Origin: Styela clava
Taxonomy: Eukaryota; Chordata; Ascidiacea; Stolidobranchia; Styelidae
Direction of reading: 5' to 3'
Assembly: GCF_964204865.1 (NCBI RefSeq)
Contig: NC_135261.1
Coordinates: 8,432,001-8,496,000, forward strand
Length of the DNA stretch: 64,000 nucleotides
A program made the position numbers and the translations under genes. The notes below the pieces were generated by a model. The model saw only the letters and a list, made by a program, of their open reading frames with translations. It made no database searches and was not told the origin of the DNA. Positions 8,684 through 19,135 of this stretch are shown here, one piece after another. Position 1 is the first letter of the stretch. Each line of letters starts with the position of its first letter.

Positions 8684-8946
8684 ATTTTTTTAATAGGGAG
8701 ATCTAAGTAAATTTGTTATGTCTGCATAGACTTTCATTATATTGAATAGGTCGTTGTGAACATCGCCTTTTGTTCAAATCCGGAAAGATTCCTCACTATT
8801 GTATAACTGACCATTCAAGTTCTAATTTTTACTTAATAATAACAATTTCTCATCAATCTGACAGATTGTCCGATCATGTGTTTTTTTCATGTTATATCTC
8901 AAATTATGAACTCCAACTCAAGAGTAATGCTTCCATAGACGTTTGT

Positions 8947-9034
8947 CCTTCGATAGCTCAGTTGGTAGAGCGGTGGACTGTAGTGATACAAAGCTGATAT
9001 CCATAGGTCGCTGGTTCGAATCCGGCTCGAAGGA
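8947..9034 (+). tRNA. tRNA-Tyr(GUA) with intron, class Y1
   Basis: Y1 consensus; 5' flank has GACGTTTGT. Confidence 0.95.
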
Positions 9035-9259
9035 GCTTTTGAAACAGATGAAGTTTGTAATTTTTACACAATATATGATTTGAGTTTCACCCTTCCACTC
9101 TCCGGTTCTCTGTCTTACGTAATATATCGCAATATTTCTATTTATCCATTTCAATGCTATCTTATCCTGTCAGTCCAAAATACCCCAATATCTGCATAGA
9201 GTTTAAGTATTTCAAAAATGAACGCTGAAAATGTCGTTGTAAACCTCAAGCTATCGATT

Positions 9260-9331
9260 GGCTCGTTGGTCTATGTGTATGATTCTCGCTTTCGGTGCAA
9301 GAGGTCCCGTGTTCAAATCACGGACGAGTCT
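9260..9331 (+). tRNA. tRNA-Pro-derived, UCG anticodon
   Basis: P-UCG with the alternative 3' end ACGAGTC. Confidence 0.6.
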
Positions 9332-9484
9332 TCGCTTTTGTATCACTTCCCAGTCTGAACCAATATCTCATTTATTAACTTCTCGATATTAGGACAGAAT
9401 ATCTGATCATGTTTTTTGGTTTTTGTATTAAACATCTCCATTTATGAACGTCAACTCAGGCGTAATGCATCCCTAGTCGTGTGA

Positions 9485-9572
9485 CCTTCGATAGCTCAGT
9501 TGGTAGAGCGGTGGACTGTAGTGATAGAAAGCTGATATCCATAGGTCGCTGGTTCGAATCCGGCTCGAAGGA
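9485..9572 (+). tRNA. tRNA-Tyr(GUA) with intron, class Y2
   Basis: Exact Y2 consensus. Confidence 0.95.
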
Positions 9573-9897
9573 TCTTTTGAAATAGATTAAATTTGTAATT
9601 TTCGAACAATATATGATTTGAGTTTCACCCTTCCTCTCTCCGGTTCTCTGTCTTTCGTAATATATCGCAATGTTTCTATTTCTCCATGTCAATACTATCT
9701 TAACCTTCCAGATAAATTTTATAATAGATGAAATTTGTAATTTTTAAAACAATATATTACTTGAGTTTCACCTTTCCTCACTCCGGTTCTCTTTCTTCCG
9801 TATTATATGTCAAGGTTTCTATTTATCCATGTCAATACTATCTTAACCTCTCAGTCCAAAATACCCCAATGTTTGCAGAGAGTTTGATTATTTTAAA

Positions 9898-9945
9898 TAC
9901 AAAGCTGATATCCATAGGTCGCTGGTTCGAATCCGGCTCGAAGGA
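9898..9945 (+). pseudogene. 3' half of a Y1 tRNA-Tyr gene
   Basis: The Pro 5' flank (GATTATTTTAAA) is fused to the Y1 intron (TACAAAGCTGAT), so the acceptor 5' strand, D-arm and anticodon are missing while the T-arm, B box and TTTT remain. First of four such fusions; the others read CACAAAG at the joint. Confidence 0.85.
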
Positions 9946-10170
9946 GCTTTTGAAACAGATGAAATTTGTAATTTTTACACAATATATGATTTGAGTTTCC
10001 CCATTCCCCTCTCCGGTTCTCTGTCTTACGTAATATATCGCAATATTTCTATTTATCCATTTCAATGCTATCTTATCCTGTCAGTCCAAAATACCCCAAT
10101 ATCTGCATAGAGTTTAAGTATTTCAAAAATGAACGCTGAAAATGTCGTTGTAAACCTCAAGCTATCGATT

Positions 10171-10241
10171 GGCTTGTGGTCTATGTGTATGATTCTCGCT
10201 TTCGGTGCAAGAGGTCCCGTGTTCAAATCACGGACGAGACT
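10171..10241 (+). tRNA. tRNA-Pro-derived, UCG anticodon, one base short
   Basis: P-UCG with GGCTTGTGG at the start: one base deleted in the acceptor region. Probably a pseudogene. Confidence 0.45.
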
Positions 10242-10394
10242 TCGCTTTTGTATCACTTCCCAGTCTGAACCAATATCTCATTTATTAACTTCTCGATATT
10301 AGGACAGAATATCTGATCATGTTTTTTGGTTTTTGTATTTAACATCTCCATTTATGAACGTCAACTCAGGCGTAATGCATCCCTAGTCGTGTGA

Positions 10395-10482
10395 CCTTCG
10401 ATAGCTCAGTTGGTAGAGCGGTGGACTGTAGTGATAGAAAGCTGATATCCATAGGTCGCTGGTTCGAATCCGGCTCGAAGGA
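10395..10482 (+). tRNA. tRNA-Tyr(GUA) with intron, class Y2
   Basis: Exact Y2 consensus. Confidence 0.95.
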
Positions 10483-10847
10483 TCTTTTGAAATAGATTAA
10501 ATTTGTAATTTTTGAACAATATATGATTTGAGTTTCACCCTTCCTATCTCCGGTTCTCTGTCTTTAGTAATATATCGCAATGTTTCTATTTCTACATGTC
10601 AATACTATCTTAACCCTCCAGATAAATTTCATAATAGATGAAATTTGTAATTTTTAAAACAATATATGACTTGAGTTTCACCTTTCCTCTCTCCGGTTCT
10701 CTTTCTTCCGTATTATATGTCAAGGTTTCTATTTATCCATGTCAATACTATCTTAACCTCTGAGTCTAAAATACCCCAATGTTTGCATAGAGTTTGATTA
10801 TTTTAAAATAAAGGCTCAAAATGTCGTTGTAAACTTTGGCAATGATG

Positions 10848-10919
10848 GGCTCGTTGGTCTAGGGGTATGATTATCGCTTTGGGTGCGAGAGGTCTCGGGT
10901 TCAAATCCCGAACGAGCTC
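10848..10919 (+). tRNA. tRNA-Pro(UGG)
   Basis: P-UGG with one anticodon-stem mismatch (ATCGC/GCGAG) and acceptor tip G.U (ACGAGCT); T-stem TCGGG/CCCGA fully paired. Confidence 0.8.
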
Positions 10920-11067
10920 TTGCTTTTGTATCACTACCCAGTCTGGAACAATGACTCATTTAATAACTTCTCATAATTCAGACAGAATGTCTGATCATGT
11001 GTTTTGGTTTTTGTATTAAACATTTCAATTCATGAATTTTAAATCAGGCGTCATGCCGGAGATATGC

Positions 11068-11155
11068 CCTTTGATAGCTCAGTTGATAGACCGGTGGACT
11101 GTAGGGGTAGAATGCTGAGGTCTATAGGTCGCTTGTTCGAATCCGGCTCGAAGTA
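11068..11155 (+). tRNA. tRNA-Tyr-like, class Y3, damaged
   Basis: Y3 with acceptor CCTTTGA opposite TCGAAGT and T-stem GCTTG/CCGGC. Likely a pseudogene. Confidence 0.45.
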
Positions 11156-11419
11156 ATTTTTTTAATAGGGAGTGCTAAGTAAATTTGTTATGTCTGCATA
11201 GACTTTCATTATATTGAATAGGACGTTGTGAACATCGCCTTTTGTTCAAATCCGGAAAGATTCCTCACTATTGTATAACTGCCCATTCAAGATCAAATTT
11301 TTACTTAATAATAACAATTTCTCATCAATCTGACAGATTGTCCGATCATGTTTTTTTTTTCATGTTATATCTCAATTTATGAACTCCAACTCAGGAGTAA
11401 TGCTTCCATAGACGTGTGT

Positions 11420-11507
11420 CCTTCGATAGCTCAGTTGGTAGAGCGGTGGACTGTAGTGATGCAAAGCTGATATCCATAGGTCGCTGGTTCGAATCCGGCT
11501 CGAAGGA
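11420..11507 (+). tRNA. tRNA-Tyr(GUA) with intron, class Y1
   Basis: Y1 exons at consensus; intron TGATGCAAAGCTGAT. Confidence 0.95.
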
Positions 11508-11732
11508 GCTTTTGAAACAGATGAAATTTGTAATTTTTACACAATATATGATTTGAGTTTCACCCTTCCACTCTCCGGTTCTCTGTCTTACGTAATATAT
11601 AGCAATATTTCTATTTCTCCATTTCAATGCTATCTTATCCTGTCAGTCCAAAATACCCCAATATCTGCATAGAGTTTAAGTATTTCAAAAATGAACGCTG
11701 AAAATGTCGTTGTAAACCTCAAGCTATCGATT

Positions 11733-11804
11733 GGCTCGTTGGTCTATGTGTATGATTCTTGCTTTCGGTGCAAGAGGTCCCGTGTTCAAATCACGGACGA
11801 GACT
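11733..11804 (+). tRNA. tRNA-Pro-derived, UCG anticodon, repaired stem
   Basis: The only P-UCG copy I saw with CTTGC/GCAAG, a fully complementary anticodon stem; other GCAAG copies keep CTCGC and a mismatch. Confidence 0.6.
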
Positions 11805-11957
11805 TCGCTTTTGTATCACTTCCCAGTCTGAACCAATATCTCATTTATTAACTTCTCGATATTAGGACAGAATATCTGATCATGTTTTTTGGTTTTTGTA
11901 TTTAACATCTCCATTTATGAACGTCAACTCAGGCGTAATGCATCCCTTGTCGTGTGA

Positions 11958-12045
11958 CCTTCGATAGCTCAGTTGGTAGAGCGGTGGACTGTAGTGATAG
12001 AAAGCTGATATCCATAGGTCGCTGGTTCGAATCCGGCTCGAAGGA
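11958..12045 (+). tRNA. tRNA-Tyr(GUA) with intron, class Y2
   Basis: Y2 consensus. Confidence 0.95.
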
Positions 12046-12370
12046 TCTTTTGAAATAGATTAAATTTGTAATTTTTGAACAATATATGATTTGAGTTTCA
12101 CCCTTCCTCTCTCCGGTTCTCTGTCTTTCGTAATATATCGCAATGTTTCTATCTCTCCATGTCAATACTATCTTAACCTTCCAGATAAATTTTATAATAG
12201 ATGAAATTTGTAATTTTTAAAACAATATATGACTTGAGTTTCACCTTTCCTCTCTCCGGTTCTCTTTCTTCCGTATTATATGTCAAGGTTTCTATTTATC
12301 CATATCAATACTATCTTAACCTCTGAGTCCAAAATACCCCAATGTTTGCAGAGAGTTTGATTATTTTAAA

Positions 12371-12418
12371 CACAAAGCTGATATCCATAGGTCGCTGGTT
12401 CGAATCCGGCTCGAAGGA
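12371..12418 (+). pseudogene. 3' half of a Y1 tRNA-Tyr gene
   Basis: Fusion as at 9898 with CACAAAG at the joint. The following flank has GAAATGTGTAATTTTTAC and TTTCCCCATTCC, diagnostic of this sub-lineage. Confidence 0.85.
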
Positions 12419-12643
12419 GCTTTTGAAACAGATGAAATGTGTAATTTTTACACAATATATGATTTGAGTTTCCCCATTCCCCTCTCCGGTTCTCTGTCTT
12501 ACGTAATATATCGCAATATTTCTATTTCTCCATTTCAATGCTATCTTATCCTGTCAGTCCAAAATACCCCAATATCTGCATAGAGTTTAAGTATTTCAAA
12601 AATGAACGCTGAAAATGTCGTTGTAAACCTCAAGCTATCGATT

Positions 12644-12715
12644 GGCTCGTTGGTCTATGTGTTTGATTCTCGCTTTCGGTGCAAGAGGTCCCGTGTTCAA
12701 ATCACGGACGAGACT
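12644..12715 (+). tRNA. tRNA-Pro-derived, UCG anticodon
   Basis: P-UCG with GTGTTTGATT in the D-arm (A to T). Confidence 0.55.
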
Positions 12716-12868
12716 TCGCTTTTGTATCACTTCCCAGTCTGAACCAATATCTCATTTATTAACTTCTCGATATTAGGACAGAATATCTGATCATGTTTTT
12801 TGGTTTTTGTATTAAACATCTCCATTTATGAACGTCAACTCAGGCGTAATGCATCCCTAGTCGTGTGA

Positions 12869-12956
12869 CCTTCGATAGCTCAGTTGGTAGAGCGGTGGAC
12901 TGTAGTGATAGAAAGCTGATATCCATAGGTCGCTGGTTCAAATCCGGCTCGAAGGA
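12869..12956 (+). tRNA. tRNA-Tyr(GUA) with intron, class Y2
   Basis: Y2 with T-loop TTCAAAT in place of TTCGAAT, an accepted B-box variant. Confidence 0.92.
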
Positions 12957-13321
12957 TCTTTTGAAATAGATTAAATTTGTAATTTTTGAACAATATATGA
13001 TTTGAGTTTCACCCTTCATCTCTCCGGTTCTCTGTCTTTCGTGATATATCGCAATGTTTCTATTTCTACATGTCAATACTATCTTAACCTTCCAGATAAA
13101 TTTTATAATAGATGAAATTTGTAATTTTTAAAACAATATATGACTTGAGTTTCACCTTTCCTCTCTCCGGTTCTCTTTCTTCCGTATTATATGTCAAGGT
13201 TTCTATTTATCCATGTCAATACTATCTTAACCTCTGAGTCTAAAATACCCCAATGTTTGCATAGAGTTTGATTATTTTAAAATAAAGGCTCAAAATGTCG
13301 TTGTAAACTTTGGCAATGATG

Positions 13322-13393
13322 GGCTCGTTGGTCTAGGGGTATGATTATCGCTTTGGGTGCGAGAGGTCTCGGGTTCAAATCCCGAACGAGCTC
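13322..13393 (+). tRNA. tRNA-Pro(UGG)
   Basis: As 10848, including the ATCGC stem change. Confidence 0.8.
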
Positions 13394-13541
13394 TTGCTTT
13401 TGTATCACTACCCAGTCTGGAACAATGACTCATTTAATAACTTCTCATAATTCAGACAGAATGTCTGATCATGTGTTTTGGTTTTTGTATTAAACATTTC
13501 AATTCATGAATTTTAAATCAGGCGTCATGCCGGAGATATGC

Positions 13542-13629
13542 CCTTTGATAGCTCAGTTGATAGACCGGTGGACTGTAGGGGTAGAATGCTGAGGTCTATA
13601 GGTCGCTTGTTCGAATCCGGCTCGAAGTA
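13542..13629 (+). tRNA. tRNA-Tyr-like, class Y3, damaged
   Basis: As 11068 (CCTTTGA, TCGAAGT, GCTTG). Confidence 0.45.
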
Positions 13630-13893
13630 ATTTTTTTAATAGGGAGTGCTAAGTAAATTTGTTATGTCTGCATAGACTTTCATTATATTGAATAGGACGT
13701 TGTGAACATCGCCTTTTGTTCAAATCCGGAAAGATTCCTCACTATTGTATAACTGCCCATTCAAGATCAAATTTTTACTTAATAATAACAATTTCTCATC
13801 AATCTGACAGATTGTCCGATCATGTTTTTTTTTTCATGTTATATCTCAATTTATGAACTCCAACTCAGGAGTAATGCTTCCATAGACGTGTGT

Positions 13894-13981
13894 CCTTCGA
13901 TAGCTCAGTTGGTAGAGCGGTGGACTGTAGTGATGCAAAGCTGATATCCATAGGTCGCTGGTTCGAATCCGGCTCGAAGGA
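13894..13981 (+). tRNA. tRNA-Tyr(GUA) with intron, class Y1
   Basis: As 11420, intron with ATGCAAAG. Confidence 0.95.
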
Positions 13982-14206
13982 GCTTTTGAAACAGATGAAA
14001 TTTGTAATTTTTACACAATATATGATTTGAGTTTCACCCTTCCACTCTCCGGTTCTCTGTCTTACGTAATATATAGCAATATTTCTATTTCTCCATTTCA
14101 ATGCTATCTTATCCTGTCAGTCCAAAATACCCCAATATCTGCATAGAGTTTAAGTATTTCAAAAATGAACGCTGAAAATGTCGTTGTAAACCTCAAGCTA
14201 TCGATT

Positions 14207-14278
14207 GGCTCGTTGGTCTATGTGTATGATTCTCGCTTTCGGTGCAAGAGGTCCCGTGTTCAAATCACGGACGAGACT
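14207..14278 (+). tRNA. tRNA-Pro-derived, UCG anticodon
   Basis: P-UCG with the usual CTCGC/GCAAG mismatch. Confidence 0.6.
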
Positions 14279-14431
14279 TCGCTTTTGTATCACTTCCCAG
14301 TCTGAACCAATATCTCATTTATTAACTTCTCGATATTAGGACAGAATATCTGATCATGTTTTTTGGTTTTTGTATTTAACATCTCCATTTATGAACGTCA
14401 ACTCAGGCGTAATGCATCCCTTGTCGTGTGA

Positions 14432-14519
14432 CCTTCGATAGCTCTGTTGGTAGAGCGGTGGACTGTAGTGATAGAAAGCTGATATCCATAGGTCGCTGGT
14501 TCGAATCCGGCTCGAAGGA
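14432..14519 (+). tRNA. tRNA-Tyr(GUA) with intron, class Y2
   Basis: Y2 with A14 changed to T (GCTCTGTTGG), which hits the A box; the partner at 24557 keeps A. Confidence 0.8.
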
Positions 14520-14844
14520 TCTTTTGAAATAGATTAAATTTGTAATTTTTGAACAATATATGATTTGAGTTTCACCCTTCCTCTCTCCGGTTCTCTGTCT
14601 TTCGTAATATATCGCAATGTTTCTATCTCTCCATGTCAATACTATCTTAACCTTCCAGATAAATTTTATAATAGATGAAATTTGTAATTTTTAAAACAAT
14701 ATATGACTTGAGTTTCACCTTTCCTCTCTCCGGTTCTCTTTCTTCCGTATTATATGTCAAGGTTTCTATTTATCCATATCAATACTATCTTAACCTCTGA
14801 GTCCAAAATACCCCAATGTTTGCAGAGAGTTTGATTATTTTAAA

Positions 14845-14892
14845 CACAAAGCTGATATCCATAGGTCGCTGGTTCGAATCCGGCTCGAAGGA
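14845..14892 (+). pseudogene. 3' half of a Y1 tRNA-Tyr gene
   Basis: Same fusion as 12371. Confidence 0.85.
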
Positions 14893-15117
14893 GCTTTTGA
14901 AACAGATGAAATGTGTAATTTTTACACAATATATGATTTGAGTTTCCCCATTCCCCTCTCCGGTTCTCTGTCTTACGTAATATATCGCAATATTTCTATT
15001 TCTCCATTTCAATGCTATCTTATCCTGTCAGTCCAAAATACCCCAATATCTGCATAGAGTTTAAGTATTTCAAAAATGAACGCTGAAAATGTCGTTGTAA
15101 ACCTCAAGCTATCGATT

Positions 15118-15189
15118 GGCTCGTTGGTCTATGTGTTTGATTCTCGCTTTCGGTGCAAGAGGTCCCGTGTTCAAATCACGGACGAGACT
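15118..15189 (+). tRNA. tRNA-Pro-derived, UCG anticodon
   Basis: As 12644 (GTGTTTGATT). Confidence 0.55.
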
Positions 15190-15342
15190 TCGCTTTTGTA
15201 TCACTTCCCAGTCTGAACCAATATCTCATTTATTAACTTCTCGATATTAGGACAGAATATCTGATCATGTTTTTTGGTTTTTGTATTAAACATCTCCATT
15301 TATGAACGTCAACTCAGGCGTAATGCATCCCTAGTCGTGTGA

Positions 15343-15430
15343 CCTTCGATAGCTCAGTTGGTAGAGCGGTGGACTGTAGTGATAGAAAGCTGATATCCAT
15401 AGGTCGCTGGTTCAAATCCGGCTCGAAGGA
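15343..15430 (+). tRNA. tRNA-Tyr(GUA) with intron, class Y2
   Basis: As 12869 (TTCAAAT). Confidence 0.92.
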
Positions 15431-15795
15431 TCTTTTGAAATAGATTAAATTTGTAATTTTTGAACAATATATGATTTGAGTTTCACCCTTCATCTCTCCG
15501 GTTCTCTGTCTTTCGTGATATATCGCAATGTTTCTATTTCTACATGTCAATACTATCTTAACCTTCCAGATAAATTTTATAATAGATGAAATTTGTAATT
15601 TTTAAAACAATATATGACTTGAGTTTCACCTTTCCTCTCTCCGGTTCTCTTTCTTCCGTATTATATGTCAAGGTTTCTATTTATCCATGTCAATACTATC
15701 TTAACCTCTGAGTCCAAAATACCCCAATGTTTGCATAGAGTTTGATTATTTTAAAATAAAGGCTCAAAATGTCGTTGTAAACTTTTGCAATGATG

Positions 15796-15867
15796 GGCTC
15801 GTTGGTCTAGGGGTATGATTCTCGCTTTGGGTGCGAGAGGTCTCGGGTTCAAATCCCGAACGAGCCC
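15796..15867 (+). tRNA. tRNA-Pro(UGG)
   Basis: P-UGG with every stem fully paired (TCGGG/CCCGA; ACGAGCC). Confidence 0.94.
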
Positions 15868-16015
15868 TCTCTTTTGTATCACTACCCAGTCTGAACCAAT
15901 GACTCATTTAATAACTTCTCATAATTCAGACAGAATGTCTGATCATGTGTTTTGGTTTTTGTATTAAACATTTCAATTCATGAATTTTAAATCAGGAGTC
16001 ATGCCGGAGATATGC

Positions 16016-16103
16016 CCTTCGATAGCTCAGTTGATAGACCGGTGGACTGTAGGGGTAGAATGCTGAGGTCTATAGGTCGCTTGTTCGAATCCGGCTCGAA
16101 GGA
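16016..16103 (+). tRNA. tRNA-Tyr-like, class Y3
   Basis: Y3 with T-stem GCTTG/CCGGC. Confidence 0.5.
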
Positions 16104-16359
16104 ATTTTTTTAATAGGGAGATCAAAGTAAATTTGTTATGTCTGCATAGACTTTCATTATATTGAATAGGACGTTGTGAACATCGCCTTTTGTTCAAATC
16201 CGGAAAGATTCCTCACTATTGTATAACTGCCCATTCAAGATCAAATTTTTACTTAATAATATCAATTTCTCATCAATCTGAAGATTGTCCGATCATGTGT
16301 TTTTTTTCATGTTATATCTCAATTTATGAACTCCAACTCAGGAGTAATGCTTCCATAGA

Positions 16360-16447
16360 CCTTCGATAGCTCAGTTGGTAGAGCGGTGGACTGTAGTGAT
16401 ACAAAGCTGATATCCATAGGTCGCTGGTTCGAATCCGGCTCGAAGGA
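16360..16447 (+). tRNA. tRNA-Tyr(GUA) with intron, class Y1
   Basis: Y1 consensus, but the 5' flank is shortened: CATAGAC joins the gene directly, without GTGTGT. The following 60 bp carry a probable conversion patch. Confidence 0.93.
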
Positions 16448-16672
16448 GCTTTTGAAACAGATGAAATGTGTAATTTTTACACAATATATGATTTGAGTTT
16501 CCCCATTCCCCTCTCCGGTTCTCTGTCTTACGTAATATATAGCAATATTTCTATTTCTCCATTTCAATGCTATCTTATCCTGTCAGTCCAAAATACCCCA
16601 ATATCTGCATAGAATTTAAGTATTTCAAAAATGAACGCTGAAAATGTCGTTGTAAACCTCAAGCTATCGATT

Positions 16673-16744
16673 GGCTCGTTGGTTTATGTGTATGATTCTC
16701 GCTTTCGGTGCAAGAGGTCCCGTGTTCAAATCACGGACGAGACT
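16673..16744 (+). tRNA. tRNA-Pro-derived, UCG anticodon
   Basis: P-UCG with GGTTTATGTG in the D-arm. Confidence 0.55.
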
Positions 16745-16897
16745 TCGATTTTGTATCACTTCCCAGTCTGAACCAATATCTCATTTATTAACTTCTCGAT
16801 ATTAGGGAAGAATATCTGATCATGTTTTTTGGTTTTTGTATTAAACATCTCCATTTATGAACGTCAACTCAGGCGTAATGCATTCCTAGTCGTGTGA

Positions 16898-16985
16898 CCT
16901 TCGATAGCTCAGTTGGTAGAGCGGTGGACTGTAGTGATAGAAAGCTGATATCCATAGATCGCTGGTTCGAATCCGGCTCGAAGGA
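16898..16985 (+). tRNA. tRNA-Tyr(GUA) with intron, class Y2
   Basis: Y2 with variable region AGATC for AGGTC. Confidence 0.92.
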
Positions 16986-17351
16986 TCTTTTGAAATAGAT
17001 TAAATTTGTAATTTTTGAACAATATATGATTTGAGTTTCACCCTTCCTCTCTCCGGTTCTCTGTCTTTCGTAATATATCGCAATGTTTCTATTTCTCCAT
17101 GTCAATACTATCTTAACCTTCCAGATAAATTTTATAATAGATGAAATTTGTATTTTTTAAAACAATATATGACTTGAGTTTCACCTTTCCTCTCTCCGGT
17201 TCTCTTTCTTCCGTATTATATGTCAAGGTTTCTATTTATCCATATCAATACTATCTTAACCTCTGAGTCCAAAATACCCCAATGTTTGCATAGAAGTTGA
17301 TTATTTTAAAATCAATGCTCAAAATGTCGTTGTAAACATTGGCTATTGATG

Positions 17352-17423
17352 GGCTCGTTGGTCTAGGGGTATGATTCTCGCTTTGGGTGCGAGAGGTCTC
17401 GGGTTCAAATCCCGGACGAGGCC
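17352..17423 (+). tRNA. tRNA-Pro(UGG)
   Basis: P-UGG with 3' acceptor ACGAGGC, a G.G mismatch at the second pair. Confidence 0.8.
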
Positions 17424-17571
17424 TTGTTTTTGTATCACTACCCAGTCTGAACCAATGACTCATTTAATAACTTCTCATAATTCAGACAGAATGTCTGATC
17501 ATGTGTTTTGGTTTTTGTATTAAACATTTCAATTCATGAATTTTAAATCAGGCGTCATGCCGGAGATATGC

Positions 17572-17659
17572 CCTTCGATAGCTCAGTTGATAGACCGGTG
17601 GACTGTGGGGGTAGAATGCTGAGATCTATAGGTCGCTGGTTCGAATCCGGCTCGAAGGA
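17572..17659 (+). tRNA. Y3 tRNA-Tyr-like with GUG (His) anticodon
   Basis: The loop reads CTGTGG, so the anticodon is GUG rather than GUA; body otherwise Y3. Shared by the duplicate at 27697. Confidence 0.6.
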
Positions 17660-17923
17660 ATTTTTTTAATAGGGAGATCTAAGTAAATTTGTTATGTCTG
17701 CATAGACTTTCATTATATTGAAGAGGTCGTTGTGAACATCGCTTTTTGTTCAAATCCGGAAAGATTCCTCACTATTGTATAACTGACCATTCAAGATCAA
17801 ATTTTTACTTAATAATACCAATTTCTCATCAATCTGACAGATTGTCCGATCATGTGTTTTTTTTCATGTTATATCTCAATTTATGAACTCCAACTCAGAA
17901 GTAATGCTTCCATAGACGTTTGT

Positions 17924-18011
17924 CCTTCGATAGCTCAGTTGGTAGAGCGGTGGACTGTAGTGATACAAAGCTGATATCCATAGGTCGCTGGTTCGAATCC
18001 GGCTCGAAGGA
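17924..18011 (+). tRNA. tRNA-Tyr(GUA) with intron, class Y1
   Basis: Y1 consensus. Confidence 0.95.
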
Positions 18012-18236
18012 GCTTTTGAAACAGATGAAGTTTGTAATTTTTACACAATATATGATTTGAGTTTCACCCTTCCTCTCTCCGGTTCTCTGTCTTACGTAAT
18101 ATATCGCAATATTTCTATTTATCCATTTCAATGCTATCTTATCCTGTCAGTCCAAAATACCCCAATATCTGCATAGAGTTTAAGTATTTCAAAAATGAAC
18201 GCTGAAAATGTCGTTGTAAACCTCAAGCTGTCGATT

Positions 18237-18308
18237 GGCTCGTTGGTCTATGTGTATGATTCTCGCTTTCGGTGCAAGAGGTCCCGTGTTCAAATCACGG
18301 ACGAGTCT
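18237..18308 (+). tRNA. tRNA-Pro-derived, UCG anticodon
   Basis: P-UCG, 3' end ACGAGTC. The flank just upstream has CTGTCGAT, while the duplicate has CTATCGAT. Confidence 0.6.
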
Positions 18309-18461
18309 TCGCTTTTGTATCACTTCCCAGTCTGAACCAATATCTCATTTATTAATTTCTCGATATTAGGACAGAATATCTGATCATGTTTTTTGGTTTT
18401 TGTATTAAACATCTCCATTTATGAACGTCAACTCAGGCGTAATGCATTCCTAGTCGTGTGA

Positions 18462-18549
18462 CCTTCGATATCTCAGTTGGTAGAGCGGTGGACTGTGGTG
18501 ATAGAAAGCTGATATCCATAGGTCGCTGGTTCGAATCCGGCTCGAAGGA
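18462..18549 (+). tRNA. Y2 tRNA-Tyr body with GUG (His) anticodon
   Basis: The loop reads CTGTGG, anticodon GUG, nominally His. The same copy has G10 changed to T (GATATCTCAG), altering the A box. Acceptor with C1-G72 and A73, intron and T-arm remain Tyr-like. One of six copies with this pair of changes. Confidence 0.65.
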
Positions 18550-18915
18550 TCTTTTGAAATAAATTAAATTTGTAATTTTTGAACAATATATGATTTGAGT
18601 TTCACCCTTCCTCTCTCCGGTTCTCTGTCTTTCGTAATATATCGCAATGTTAATATTTCTCCATGTCAATACTATCTTAACCTTCCAGATAAATTTTGTA
18701 ATAGATGAACTTTGTAATTTTTAAACCAATATATGACTTGAGTTTCACCTTTCCTCTCTCCGGTTCTCTTTCTTCCGTATTATATGTCAAGGTTTCTATT
18801 TATCCATGTCAATACTATCTTAACCTCTGAGTCCAAAATACCCCAATGTTTGCATAGAGTTTGATTATTTTAAAATCAAGGCTCAAAATGTCGTTGTAAA
18901 CTTTGGCTATTGGTG

Positions 18916-18987
18916 GGCTCGTTGGTCTAGGGGTATGATTCTCGCTTTGGGTGCGAGAGGTCTCGGGTTCAAATCCCGGACGAGCTC
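18916..18987 (+). tRNA. tRNA-Pro(UGG)
   Basis: P-UGG with acceptor tip G.U (ACGAGCT). Confidence 0.88.
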
Positions 18988-19135
18988 TTGCTTTTGTATC
19001 ACTACCCAGTCTGAACCAATGACTCATTTAATAACTTCTCATAATTCAGACAGAATGTCTGATCATGTGTTTTGGTTTTTGTATTAAACATTTCAATTCA
19101 TGAATTTTAAATCAGGCGTCATGCCGGAGATATGC

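Larger units (their letters stand above)
10727..13200. repeat. 2474-bp composite unit, copy 1
   Basis: A standard unit plus 910 bp carrying truncated Y1, P-UCG and Y2. It is followed by a near-identical copy (13201-15674) and a third inside the 10-kb duplication (23326-25799). The ends are approximate because the flanks are themselves repetitive. Copies 1 and 2 differ at, for example, the P-UCG anticodon stem (11733 vs 14207) and the Y2 D-loop (11958 vs 14432). Confidence 0.8.
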
